Positions 28,858 through 37,396 are shown, counted from the stretch's first letter. The stretch: 64,000 nucleotides of DNA from Porphyromonadaceae bacterium (GCA_022840285.1 JALHIE010000001.1:62001-126000), one strand, 5' to 3'. Notes: generated from the sequence alone by a model not told the origin. Numbers and translations: made by a program.

Positions 28858-29946
28858 TTAATCTCCTTTTACACGTCCAAACCGCAACATTTTCAGCATC
28901 CATCCCGGAAGCGGTTTTTCGGGATTACGGTTCTTCAGGTTGATGCTCAATCCAAGTTTTTTTACCACCGGAACTTTGTGCGTTTCTACAAACTCGATCA
29001 GGGTCCCGTCCGGATCCTCTATGTAAGCGAATTGTCCGGCAGCATCGCCCATGTCGAACGAAGCGCCTTCCTTGAACCGTTGTGTTGTATCAACGGTGAA
29101 AGGGTGCCCCAGTCCGGCACAACGCTTTCCCAACGCATCCATGTTCCGGATATCGAAGCAGATCTGGATAAACCCCGGGTCGCCCCAGAAACGACCTTCG
29201 TATAGTCTGCGGGGCAAGCGTTCCAGCGGTTGCACCAGCTCGAGGTAAGATGGCCCGAAAAGTTCGCTGAAACTTCCTTTTCGCGGCAGGGAATGGGTGA
29301 GCAGCCGGCGACGAAACCGTTGACTTCCCGACGGTAATCCTTCAAAATCGGCGAAAATGCCGGTTTCGTCGGAGATGATTTTATCGTAGCCCAAGATATC
29401 GTTGTAGACGACCATTGCTTTCTCGATGTCGGATACACCGATAATGGCTCCCACAGTGCCTCCGGTCAGCCGGCCTTCGTCTTTGAATATATAGTTGTCG
29501 TGAACGATCTGAAACAGATTCCCGTAAGGGTCTTTCACGAAAAAGGTTTGCTTGCCGTCGATGGATTGGTTCAGTCCGGTGACGATATTGACGTTCGGAT
29601 TCCGGGAAAACTCTTCAAAGGTTTTTGCCACATCCCTGCTTTTTATTTTACATGCCAGCACGCCCAGATCGCCGATATTCAATTCAAAAGCGAGCGGTTC
29701 CGGTTTTCGTCCGGTATACTGCCACACTTCAAAACCGCCGCCACCTTGCAGGTTCACGGCAATCACCGCATGGCGGCGCTGTGGCACACCTCCGGTATAA
29801 GGAAGCATCAGCTCCGCCACCTTGTTGTCCTCCAGAATACGGATATCCATGTGAAACACGTCGATATAATATTTCCACGCTTCGTAGAGATTTTCCACGC
29901 CGATACCGACCTGCTGAATACCTGAAATTATGCAATTATTCTTCAT
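28858..29946 (-). CDS. Two-domain VOC (glyoxalase/HPPD-like) protein with altered metal ligands
   Basis: A 362-residue protein built of vicinal-oxygen-chelate modules, like 4-hydroxyphenylpyruvate dioxygenases and extradiol dioxygenases. Modules begin at about residue 5 (IQQVGIGVENLYEAW) and 165 (VGAIIGVSDIEKAM); the halves end in DPYGNLFQIV and DPDGTLIEFVE. At three positions where metal-binding VOC enzymes usually have His or Glu, this protein shows Gln or a small residue (IQQVGIGV, GFIQICFDI, NLFQIV). Only the last Glu (LIEFVE) is as expected. This suggests a different metal or substrate mode, or a non-catalytic role. It is the fourth gene of the lipid-like operon, 24 bp after the SDR gene. 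Function unknown. Confidence 0.75.
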   Translation of the reverse strand: MKNNCIISGIQQVGIGVENLYEAWKYYIDVFHMDIRILEDNKVAELMLPYTGGVPQRRHAVIAVNLQGGGGFEVWQYTGRKPEPLAFELNIGDLGVLACKIKSRDVAKTFEEFSRNPNVNIVTGLNQSIDGKQTFFVKDPYGNLFQIVHDNYIFKDEGRLTGGTVGAIIGVSDIEKAMVVYNDILGYDKIISDETGIFADFEGLPSGSQRFRRRLLTHSLPRKGSFSELFGPSYLELVQPLERLPRRLYEGRFWGDPGFIQICFDIRNMDALGKRCAGLGHPFTVDTTQRFKEGASFDMGDAAGQFAYIEDPDGTLIEFVETHKVPVVKKLGLSINLKNRNPEKPLPGWMLKMLRFGRVKGD

Positions 29947-29970
29947 GATTCTTATCAAAAAGTGAAGGGA

Positions 29971-30768
29971 TTATGTTGTCCTGATTTTCCGTACCATCCT
30001 CCTTGTCAATCCCGGAAAAAACCGGTTGATGTAGACCATCAGTAGCTCTTTTCCTCCGACCAGCACTTCCGGTTTTTGTTTCCGGATGGCTCTTGCAATT
30101 TTCCGGGCAGCTTTTTCTGCCGGTATCCCTCCTGCTTGTCCGTCGTCCATCCGGGCGTGTCTGATGCCGTTGGCTTCGAGGGCGTTGCAGGAGATGTTGG
30201 TCTTTATCCGTCCCGGACAAACCATCACTACGCGGATCTTTTGATCGTAATACTCGGCCTGCACGGTCTCAAAAAATCCGTAGAGCGCAAACTTTGACGA
30301 GGCGTATGCCGATCGCAACGGAAACCCGAACTTGCCGGCGATGCTTGTGGTTACTGCCAGTGTTCCGCCTCCTCCGGCAATCATTACCGGAAGCAATCGT
30401 TTGGTAATCTTTACGGGTGCAAAAAAATTGGTGTCCATGATCTTCTTATCCACGGAGAAATCCGTTTCTGCTGATTTTCCGCGTTGGCTGACGCCGGCGT
30501 TGTGAAACATCACATCAATCCTGCCGAAGAAAGCGAGGGCCCGGTCGGTAAGGGCATCCAATCGTTCTGTTTGTGACAGGTCGGCAGGCAGGATTTCACA
30601 TTCCGCACCCAACTCGATGCATTTCTGTTGTACTTTTTTCAATTGCACCTCACGGGTAGCTGTCAAAATGAGCTTGCTCCCTTCGGCCGCGAAGATATAG
30701 GCGCAGGCTTCGCCGATACCCGACGAAGCTCCCGTAATCCATATGATTTTGTTTGAACTTTCCTGCAT
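29971..30768 (-). CDS. SDR-family NAD(P)-dependent reductase (candidate dehydrocapnine / 3-ketosphinganine reductase)
   Basis: A 265-residue classical short-chain dehydrogenase. The cofactor motif TGASSGIG is at residues 12-19, NAG at 90-92, and catalytic S142, Y155 and K159 (SAYASSK). The C-terminal tail has the hydrophobic-basic segment INRFFPGLTRRMVRK, as in reductases acting on lipids. In the operon it follows a condensing acyltransferase and a PLP enzyme, which fits reduction of the 3-keto sphingoid-like base to the alcohol (CapC role in capnine synthesis, or KSR role in sphingolipid synthesis). The specific substrate is inference. Confidence 0.82.
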   Translation of the reverse strand: MQESSNKIIWITGASSGIGEACAYIFAAEGSKLILTATREVQLKKVQQKCIELGAECEILPADLSQTERLDALTDRALAFFGRIDVMFHNAGVSQRGKSAETDFSVDKKIMDTNFFAPVKITKRLLPVMIAGGGGTLAVTTSIAGKFGFPLRSAYASSKFALYGFFETVQAEYYDQKIRVVMVCPGRIKTNISCNALEANGIRHARMDDGQAGGIPAEKAARKIARAIRKQKPEVLVGGKELLMVYINRFFPGLTRRMVRKIRTT

Positions 30769-30796
30769 AACTTTAGGAACAAAGAAGCAAAGACAA

Positions 30797-32128
30797 TTAA
30801 TCCTTTAACACATCTTTCCAGAGCTGCTCCCGGTAGCCGTCTATCTCGTGCGGTGCGCACTCGTCGGCGTTGGTAACTTCCTGTGTGGTGTAGATCATCT
30901 GCTCCAGGAAGTAGGGCGCACGGACAGCCCCCTCCCCGATATTGACCATTACCGTCTCTCCGTCATTGATCAGCCCCTTTTTCAACGCATTGAAAAATCC
31001 GGCCACACAGACGGTTGATGCCGGTCCCGGAACCATTTTCTGCTCGTAAGCGATCAGTTTTCCCAAGGGTATCAGCTTCGATTCGCGCATCCTGATGAAC
31101 GAGCCGCCGGTTTTTCGGACCAATTTCGAAATGATGGGGTAGGTAGCCGGATTTCCGGTTGCCAGCGTGGGAACGTCGGTTTTTGGATTGTCGATGACGG
31201 GATAATTTCTTTCGAAACCTTCGGGGAACCCTTCGGCTCTCGCTTTTTCCCACGCCTGTACCATCGGGTCGCAACCGTCGGATTGCACCATGACAAAGCG
31301 CGGGTTCTTGAGATCCGGATAGAGGTGATTGATTTCACGTATCCCTTTATCAATGGCTAAGGGTCCGGTACCTCCACTAATGGCCTGAATATATACATCG
31401 GGTGCTTTGCCGAGCTGGCGCAACCACTCAAAAACCATCGTCTTTTTGGCTTCGATCCGGATCGGGTCGATGTTCCCGGTGGACATCTGTATGTGGTGAC
31501 GCCGGGCATATTCAGCAGCCACTTCCTTGGCCTTGGCATAATCGCCCATTACGCGAAAGACCTGTTGACCGAAAGAACTGATTGTAGCCTCGGAGGCCCG
31601 GATAGCATCTTCGGGCATGAAAACCGAACAGTTCACTCCGGCGATGGACAGGTATTTGGCGTACGCGGTAGCCGAGTTTCCGGTGGACGCGATGCAATAT
31701 TGTTTCAGGTTGTTTTCCTTGAAAATGCTTGCTGCAAGCGCTGCAGCAACATCTTTGAACGTTCCTGTTCCGCCATTCAAATCGTTGCGGTAAGCGTGAA
31801 CCTCCAGGGTTAGTCCGTATTCTTTTTTGGCAAACTCTTCCAGAAAATGCCACCGTTCGATGGGAACGGTTCCTTCGTACCGGGTAATGATGTGTCTTTT
31901 GAGCACTAACGGCAAATAAGGGAAGTAGTGCCAGAAATTTTGCGGATTCCCTTTTATGAAACGGGGCAATCGTTTGTACGAGGTGTTGTACCAAACTTCG
32001 GAGTGTTTGCTGCCGCAATTGGGGCATTTCTGAAACTGATCGAACCATGCTTTGAAACTGGGTGTCACAAAACCGCATCCGGTACATTTCAGGTAGTATT
32101 TTTTTTGCCTTTTGACGCGTAGTCTCAT
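30797..32128 (-). CDS. Threonine-synthase-like PLP enzyme with zinc ribbon (candidate cysteate synthase)
   Basis: A 443-residue fold-type II PLP enzyme. A zinc ribbon at the N-terminus has C15-x2-C18 and C35-x2-C38. The PLP lysine is K125 in GTGTFKDVAAA, and STGNSATAY follows as the phosphate-contact loop. The only other well-known relatives with this layout are threonine synthase and the cysteate synthases derived from it, which make L-cysteate from phosphoserine and sulfite. It lies between a serine-palmitoyltransferase-like gene (5 bp upstream) and an SDR gene (28 bp downstream). That context favours cysteate synthase (CapA of capnine synthesis) over a housekeeping threonine synthase, which is usually linked to thrA/thrB. 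Activity is not proven by sequence. Confidence 0.72.
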   Translation of the reverse strand: MRLRVKRQKKYYLKCTGCGFVTPSFKAWFDQFQKCPNCGSKHSEVWYNTSYKRLPRFIKGNPQNFWHYFPYLPLVLKRHIITRYEGTVPIERWHFLEEFAKKEYGLTLEVHAYRNDLNGGTGTFKDVAAALAASIFKENNLKQYCIASTGNSATAYAKYLSIAGVNCSVFMPEDAIRASEATISSFGQQVFRVMGDYAKAKEVAAEYARRHHIQMSTGNIDPIRIEAKKTMVFEWLRQLGKAPDVYIQAISGGTGPLAIDKGIREINHLYPDLKNPRFVMVQSDGCDPMVQAWEKARAEGFPEGFERNYPVIDNPKTDVPTLATGNPATYPIISKLVRKTGGSFIRMRESKLIPLGKLIAYEQKMVPGPASTVCVAGFFNALKKGLINDGETVMVNIGEGAVRAPYFLEQMIYTTQEVTNADECAPHEIDGYREQLWKDVLKD

Positions 32129-32133
32129 CTCTG

Positions 32134-33393
32134 TTATCTGGTCATTGACCGCATTTCGTCCGAAATATATTTTCCGGCTTCGAGGTTGACTTTTATCTTT
32201 TTGAATACTTCGATGGTTTCGTTCACTTCGTTCATCGTGTGCGATGCGGTAGGTATAAGGCGGAGCATTAAAACATCCTTAGGTACTACCGGATAAACAA
32301 CGATTGAGCAGAAAACATTGTGGTTTTCACGCAGATCGATCACAATGTTTGTTCCTTCAGGTACCGATCCGCTGAAGTAGACCGGGGTGACCGGGGATTG
32401 CGTGTTTCCGATATTGAATCCCTCTGCCACAAGACCGTCCTGAAGCGCTTTGGCTATTTTCCAGAGATTTTCTTTTATTTCGGGCCGATTTTGCAGGATA
32501 TCCAACCGCTTGAGAGCGCCGATAACCATGGGCATCGGGAGCGATTTGGCGAAAATCTGAGAGCGCATGTTGTACTTCAGCGAATCGACGATAGCCTTGT
32601 CCGAGGCTATAAAAGCACCAATTCCAGCCATCGATTTGGCAAACGTGGCGAAATAAATATCCACTTCGTCCATCAATCCGAAATGTTCGCTCGCTCCGGC
32701 TCCCGTTTTTCCCATCGTTCCGAATCCGTGTGCATCGTCGATCATCAGGCGGAAGTTAAATTGTTTCTTCAACGCTACAATTCCCGGCAGGTTGCCCAGG
32801 TCGCCCGACATTCCGAAAACCCCCTCAGTGATCAACAAGATTCCGCCGTTGTTCTCTTCCGCTTGTTTGGTGGCAAAACGGAGCATTTTTCCCGCACGCT
32901 CCATATCGTTGTGAGGGAAAACGAAACTCTTTCCTCCCTTGGCTTTGTGCAGGAAGATACCGTCCATGATGCAGGCGTGAGACTCGGAATCGTACACAAT
33001 CACATCGTTACGCGAACAAAGCGAATCGATAATGGAAACCATTCCCTGATAACCGTAATTGAGCAAATAGGCTGCCTCCTTTTTCTCGAATTTGGCGAGC
33101 CGCTCCTCCAGTTCCCGGTGAAATTTTGTTTGACCGGACATCATTCGGGCACCCATCGGATAAGCCATTCCCCATGCTGCGGCAGCTTCCGCATCCGCTT
33201 TCCTTACTTCGGGATGGTTGGCGAGTCCGAGGTAGTTATTTAAACTCCAGGTGATTACTTCGCGTCCGTGGAACTTCATCCTGGGCCCTATTTCTCCTTC
33301 AAGTTCAGGAAACATAAAATAGCCTTCCGCTTTTTTGCGATACTGTTCAAGCGGACCCTCCATACCTTTTAGCCGGTCAAAAATATCTAACAT
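32134..33393 (-). CDS. Serine palmitoyltransferase / cysteate acyltransferase-family alpha-oxoamine synthase
   Basis: A 419-residue fold-type I PLP enzyme of the alpha-oxoamine synthase family (KBL, BioF, HemA, SPT). Motifs are SLNNYLGLANHPEV (50-63), H139 in DSESHAC stacking over PLP, DDAHGFG at 219-225, and the Schiff-base lysine K253 in TFAKSMAG. These enzymes condense an acyl thioester with an amino acid with loss of CO2. In sphingolipid synthesis the amino acid is serine; in sulfonolipid synthesis (CapB/SulA) it is cysteate. The adjacent cysteate-synthase-like gene favours the latter. It is the first gene of a leftward run of nine. Confidence 0.82.
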   Translation of the reverse strand: MLDIFDRLKGMEGPLEQYRKKAEGYFMFPELEGEIGPRMKFHGREVITWSLNNYLGLANHPEVRKADAEAAAAWGMAYPMGARMMSGQTKFHRELEERLAKFEKKEAAYLLNYGYQGMVSIIDSLCSRNDVIVYDSESHACIMDGIFLHKAKGGKSFVFPHNDMERAGKMLRFATKQAEENNGGILLITEGVFGMSGDLGNLPGIVALKKQFNFRLMIDDAHGFGTMGKTGAGASEHFGLMDEVDIYFATFAKSMAGIGAFIASDKAIVDSLKYNMRSQIFAKSLPMPMVIGALKRLDILQNRPEIKENLWKIAKALQDGLVAEGFNIGNTQSPVTPVYFSGSVPEGTNIVIDLRENHNVFCSIVVYPVVPKDVLMLRLIPTASHTMNEVNETIEVFKKIKVNLEAGKYISDEMRSMTR

Positions 33394-33501
33394 ATAAATG
33401 TGTGATTAAAAATTTGATTTTGAAAACGAAGAATCAAGAACCAGGACCAATGTATTCTATAGGATTAAAATCCTTGATTTCCGACTTTTTTATTTCTAAT
33501 A

Positions 33502-33509
33502 CAAAAATA
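33502..33509 (-). promoter_or_regulatory. Candidate promoter of the sulfonolipid-like operon (-7 element)
   Basis: TATTTTTG on the minus strand matches TAnnTTTG, about 108 bp before the start codon at 33393. No -33 TTTG is visible. It is the best candidate upstream of the nine-gene run. Confidence 0.35.
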
Positions 33510-33657
33510 GTCTTTCTTTCTGAATTTGTGAAATTTCCCTCTTTTTTGTTTGGTTTCTGATTTTTTACTCGTCATAATTTACTACATTTGTTTCGTAAAT
33601 GAGTTCAGATGAGCTGTGCGCGTAATAAGTCCCGGACACTATCTAAAAAATAATCAT

Positions 33658-34962
33658 ATGAAGAAGCATTCAAAACAAATTGTTTTATCAACGATTTTTA
33701 TTATCCTCTTCGTTTCAAGTCTTTTCGCGCAGCCCGCGCAGACATTGATAGAAGTGAGTGTAGCGCCTGAAAAGAGTGGCTGGGTATATAAACCCAACGA
33801 AAAAGTGACATTCAACCTGTCTGTCACCAAAAACAATATACCTGTGCAGAATGCCGCTGTTTGGTACGAAGTCGGCCCCGAAATGATGCCCCCCTCGAAG
33901 AAAGAAAAATTAGTGTTAAAAAACGGAACAGCAACGATTGATGGCGGTACCCTTAAAACGGCAGGTTTTTTACGTTGTAGAGTGATAGCCACTTACGAAG
34001 GTAAAGAGTATGTGGGATTGGCTACGGCTGCTTTTAATCCGGAAGAGATTCGTCCGACAACGAATGAGCCGGAGGATTTTATCGGTTTTTGGGACGAAGC
34101 GAAAGCCGCAAATGCAAAAATCCCCATGGATGCCAAGGTGAGGTTATTGCCCGAACGCTGCACGGAAAAGGTAAATGTGTATGAGGTTAACATACAAAAC
34201 TATAAGCCGGGCACCCGTTTGTTCGGCATTCTCTGCGTTCCCAAGGCAGAGGGTAGGTATCCGGCAATACTGCGTGTGCCCGGAGCGGGTGTACGTCCCT
34301 ACTATGGCGATATTGGCAATGCGGGAAAAGGTGTGATTACATTTGAGATTGGCATCCATGGCATTCCGGTAACGATGGACGCATCGGTCTACGATAATAT
34401 CAGGACGGCCGCACTTGATGGTTATCAGAACTATAACCTGGATGACAAAGATCGGTATTACTACAAACGTGTTTATTTAGGCTGTGTCCGCGCCGTGGAT
34501 TATATTTTCAGCTTATCCGAATTTGATGGAAACAATATCGTCGTGATGGGCGGAAGCCAGGGCGGTGCTTTATCCATCGTTACTGCAGCTTTAGACAGCC
34601 GTATAAAAGGGTTGGTCGCTTTCTATCCAGCTCTTTCCGATGTTACAGGTTATTTGCATGGCCGCGCGGGAGGATGGCCTCATCTCTTTAATGCCGCCAA
34701 CCTTTCGTTCAACAATACACCCCGGAAAATTGAAACGAGCAAGTATTACGATGTTGTTAATTTTGCGCGTCACCTGAGGGTGCCCGGATTCTATTCATGG
34801 GGATACAACGATGTAACCTGCCCGCCTACTTCCCTGTATTCAGCATACAACGTGATCACGGCTCCGAAGACCCTTTTTCTTGCCGAAGAGACAGGGCATT
34901 GGACATACCCTGAGCAGTGGGAGAAAGCTTATGCTTTTGCGCTAAAGTTACTTGGGAAGTAA
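33658..34962 (+). CDS. Secreted acetylxylan esterase-like (CE7/AXE1) hydrolase
   Basis: A 434-residue protein with a signal peptide (about residues 1-25, ending LFVSSLFAQ). An N-terminal Ig-like beta domain (about 30-130) is followed by an alpha/beta-hydrolase domain of the AXE1 type. The nucleophile elbow is GGSQGGAL near residue 302, with aspartate and histidine (AEETGHWTYP) near the C-terminus. CE7 enzymes deacetylate xylo-oligosaccharides and cephalosporin C. The ATG at 33658 directly precedes the signal peptide; the upstream extension to 33616 has no such feature. It stands alone, divergent from the lipid operon. Confidence 0.9.
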   Translation: MKKHSKQIVLSTIFIILFVSSLFAQPAQTLIEVSVAPEKSGWVYKPNEKVTFNLSVTKNNIPVQNAAVWYEVGPEMMPPSKKEKLVLKNGTATIDGGTLKTAGFLRCRVIATYEGKEYVGLATAAFNPEEIRPTTNEPEDFIGFWDEAKAANAKIPMDAKVRLLPERCTEKVNVYEVNIQNYKPGTRLFGILCVPKAEGRYPAILRVPGAGVRPYYGDIGNAGKGVITFEIGIHGIPVTMDASVYDNIRTAALDGYQNYNLDDKDRYYYKRVYLGCVRAVDYIFSLSEFDGNNIVVMGGSQGGALSIVTAALDSRIKGLVAFYPALSDVTGYLHGRAGGWPHLFNAANLSFNNTPRKIETSKYYDVVNFARHLRVPGFYSWGYNDVTCPPTSLYSAYNVITAPKTLFLAEETGHWTYPEQWEKAYAFALKLLGK

Positions 34963-35004
34963 TTGATTCACCCGGAGAACCACCGGAGTTACCTGCAACA
35001 ATAC

Positions 35005-35034
35005 AAAAAAAGCCGCTTGAGTTATCGAGCGGCT
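35005..35034 (-). terminator. Intrinsic terminator for the leftward pssA/DUF4834 operon
   Basis: AGCCGCTTGA (35011-35020) pairs with TCGAGCGGCT (35025-35034) with one G-U pair. The A-run at 35005-35010 is the U-tract of the leftward transcript. It sits 25 bp past the stop codon of the DUF4834 gene. Confidence 0.8.
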
Positions 35035-35058
35035 ATGCAGAATTGCCATAAACAGGCA

Positions 35059-35307
35059 CTACATCGAATTTTTCTGTTTTATTTCTTCAAATTCAACATC
35101 GATGACATCGGTTGTTTCAAAACTTTTTTTCTGGTAATCGAGAATCCTGTCTTCTTGCGTTTCGGGCTCATTCTTCTGTTGCTGTGAATGCCGGTTGTAG
35201 GGGCTGGCTTGAGGTTTGCGTTTGGTTCCGAACAGAATGCGTCCCAAAAAGTTGATTACCATGTAAATAACGGCAAATACCAGTAAGACTTTAATTAAAA
35301 AACCCAT
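35059..35307 (-). CDS. Small DUF4834-type membrane protein
   Basis: An 82-residue protein with one N-terminal transmembrane helix (FLIKVLLVFAVIYMVINFLG, residues 3-22), then a basic segment (FGTKRKPQA) and a polar, acidic tail. The pattern matches the DUF4834 family, found next to phospholipid genes in Bacteroidota. Function unknown. It is followed by a terminator, and a -7-like TATTTTTG lies at 35332-35325. Confidence 0.8.
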   Translation of the reverse strand: MGFLIKVLLVFAVIYMVINFLGRILFGTKRKPQASPYNRHSQQQKNEPETQEDRILDYQKKSFETTDVIDVEFEEIKQKNSM

Positions 35308-35324
35308 TTTAAATTCGTTTAATT

Positions 35325-35332
35325 CAAAAATA
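35325..35332 (-). promoter_or_regulatory. Candidate -7 element upstream of the DUF4834 gene
   Basis: TATTTTTG on the minus strand, 18 bp before the start codon at 35307. The gene could also be read from the pssA transcript, since only 75 bp separate them. Confidence 0.3.
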
Positions 35333-35382
35333 TACGTAAAGATAAGAGGAATAATTAAATGTATTTCAATGCTTTTGAAAAA

Positions 35383-36093
35383 TTAACGAATGGCTCTCCT
35401 CTTCCTTGTTGAGGCCATTGAAATGACAATGTACGCCAGAATCCCCCAGGCAATGCCTGTAATTCCCCAAAACAAAACAGAGGCAATCATCACAACGATG
35501 AGCAGCAACTGTTTTTCGTTTCCTTTGATCTTCAGGTTTCGTATTTTGAGTGAAAACATGGGAATTTCGGAAACCATCAATACCGATAGAACCAAAATAA
35601 AACCCACGGTCAGGAAGAGGTAAAATTCGTTGTTGGCAGCCGGCAAGTGCGTACCGCATACATAGCTTACCCAAAACAATCCGTTGGCTGGAGTAGGCAG
35701 GCCGAGAAAGGTGGTTGCCTGGCGGTCGTCGATATTGAATTTTGCCAACCTGTAGGCTGAGAAAACCGGGATCAGGAAAGCCAGATAGGGGAGGTACGGT
35801 TTCAATAGAGAAAGGGATGTGGGAAAAAGCGTAAAGTCCTGCAACAATATGAAGACGGCAGATGCGGGAGCAACTCCGAAACTGACAACATCGGCCAGCG
35901 AGTCCAGTTCTACTCCGATTTTAGAGGAAACTCCCAGTGAACGTGCTGCCCAGCCGTCGAAAAAATCGAATGTTGCTGCCAGTAGGACCCAAATGACGAC
36001 TGCCGGGAAGTTCCCCTGGAATGCCATGACAATGGCAACACAACCGGAGAACAGGTTCAGCAGTGTAATTATGTTAGGAATCTGTTTTTTCAT
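35383..36093 (-). CDS. pssA: CDP-diacylglycerol--serine O-phosphatidyltransferase
   Basis: A 236-residue multi-pass membrane enzyme making phosphatidylserine from CDP-diacylglycerol and serine. The CDP-alcohol phosphotransferase motif D-G-x2-A-R-x8-G-x3-D-x3-D is visible in FFDGWAARSLGVSSKIGVELDSLAD near residue 45. The start at 36093 (MKKQIPNIITLLNLFSG) is chosen; it overlaps the 3' end of psd by 20 bp, which implies coupled translation of the two consecutive steps of phosphatidylethanolamine synthesis. Confidence 0.95.
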   Translation of the reverse strand: MKKQIPNIITLLNLFSGCVAIVMAFQGNFPAVVIWVLLAATFDFFDGWAARSLGVSSKIGVELDSLADVVSFGVAPASAVFILLQDFTLFPTSLSLLKPYLPYLAFLIPVFSAYRLAKFNIDDRQATTFLGLPTPANGLFWVSYVCGTHLPAANNEFYLFLTVGFILVLSVLMVSEIPMFSLKIRNLKIKGNEKQLLLIVVMIASVLFWGITGIAWGILAYIVISMASTRKRRAIR

Positions 36094-36766
36094 TCCCTTT
36101 AAGTTTTTCCGGCAACCGTGCCAGAAGTGTTTCGTTTGCCCGGACCTCATCGCCTATCTGAACCAGGATCTCGCTGTCGGTGGGCAGAAAAACATCCATC
36201 CTGGAACCCAGTTTGATGAAACCCAACCGATCTCCGATGTGGTAATATTCGCCTTCCTTGACGTAGGTGACGATCCGGCGTGCTACCGCCCCGGCTATTT
36301 GCCGGGTAAGCACACGATGCCCGTCGGGCGTCTCGATGATGATGTTGCTTCTTTCATTCTCGTGGCTCGATTTAGGCAGGTATGCCGCATGGAAATTTCC
36401 CTTTTCGTGTGAGTAATGCACCACTTTTCCCGTGACGGGTATCCAGTTTGAGTGAGCGTTGAAAAACGACATAAAGATGGAAATTTGTATCCGCTCCTCG
36501 TTGAAGTAATTCTTTTCAAAAGTTTTTTCTATCACCACAATTCTTCCGTCGGCGGGTGCATTCACGTAATCCAGCAGGTCTCCTTCGTAAACGCGGCTCG
36601 GCTTTTTAAAGAAATTCATCATCAGCGCAAAGACGACCACTGAGATAAACAACATAATAAAAGAGAAGAGGCTCTCCGGAAAAAAACGGAACATGAAGCC
36701 GTTTAACAGTACCAGGATAACTGTTGTGATAAACAGCGTTTTTCTTCCTTCTTTGTGAATCAGCAT
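36074..36766 (-). CDS. psd: Phosphatidylserine decarboxylase
   Basis: A 230-residue short-form (archaeal-like) decarboxylase that converts phosphatidylserine to phosphatidylethanolamine. It has two N-terminal hydrophobic helices (about 11-28 and 33-52) and a self-cleavage site at G187-S188 in IKLGSRMD, where the serine becomes the pyruvoyl group. H105 in FNAHSNWIP is the conserved histidine. It starts 12 bp after the CvpA-family gene and overlaps pssA. Confidence 0.95.
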   Translation of the reverse strand: MLIHKEGRKTLFITTVILVLLNGFMFRFFPESLFSFIMLFISVVVFALMMNFFKKPSRVYEGDLLDYVNAPADGRIVVIEKTFEKNYFNEERIQISIFMSFFNAHSNWIPVTGKVVHYSHEKGNFHAAYLPKSSHENERSNIIIETPDGHRVLTRQIAGAVARRIVTYVKEGEYYHIGDRLGFIKLGSRMDVFLPTDSEILVQIGDEVRANETLLARLPEKLKGNEKTDS

Positions 36767-36778
36767 GATATGAGGCTT

Positions 36779-37396
36779 TTAAATCGAATCTGTTTCGAAA
36801 TATTTTTTCTGAAAAGAGGAGTCAATGGGTTGGCCGCTCTCCGTATCGTAGGTTGTACCCCTGGAATCCTCGATCTGTTTTCTGTACTTTTCCGGAACAT
36901 ATTCTTCCCACACTTCCTTGTTGAGGTAGGGAACGACGGCCGGGGCCGCAACACGAACCTTTTCGTAGAAAAACGATTGTTGCTTTGTGTCGGGTTTAAT
37001 GAGCTTTTCTTCCCTGTCGAGCATGAGGATAAGGTTGAGCAGAACACTTAAAGCCACAACCGTTGTCCCTACGGATACAACACTTCCCAAAATTCGGTTG
37101 ATAAAGTTGAGGTTCACCGACTCGAACAGTTTTTGTATAAGAAAGCCGATCAGAGAAACTACTGCTGCTATGGCCAGAAAAGCGACCGTGTAGGAGAGCA
37201 CACGGGTAACCTGCGGAGAAAAGTCGAATGTTTTTTGGAGGTAGGGCAGAACGGTAACAGCCAGCTTTCCGGCAAAAACAGCAGCGAGAATGACGGTCGC
37301 AAGCCCAACAAGCATCCTAACCAGTCCCTTCCGATATCCGTTTACAAAGGCGACAAGCAGGAAAATAAGTACGAGGAGGTCAAACCAGTTTAACAT
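36779..37396 (-). CDS. CvpA-family membrane protein
   Basis: A 205-residue protein starting MLNWFDLLVLIFLLVAF with about four transmembrane helices in the first 120 residues. The conserved GYRKGLVRMLVGL after the first helix is typical of CvpA. The C-terminal 80 residues are soluble. CvpA is linked to colicin V production and envelope robustness in enterobacteria; its role here is unknown. It starts 2 bp past murI (stop at 37399), so the extension of the frame into murI (to 37516) is not used. Confidence 0.88.
   Translation of the reverse strand: MLNWFDLLVLIFLLVAFVNGYRKGLVRMLVGLATVILAAVFAGKLAVTVLPYLQKTFDFSPQVTRVLSYTVAFLAIAAVVSLIGFLIQKLFESVNLNFINRILGSVVSVGTTVVALSVLLNLILMLDREEKLIKPDTKQQSFFYEKVRVAAPAVVPYLNKEVWEEYVPEKYRKQIEDSRGTTYDTESGQPIDSSFQKKYFETDSI

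Noticed and set aside
32320..33243. Rightward 307-codon open frame opposite the SPT-like gene
   Set aside because: It is antisense to a gene with all catalytic motifs and has no family similarity.
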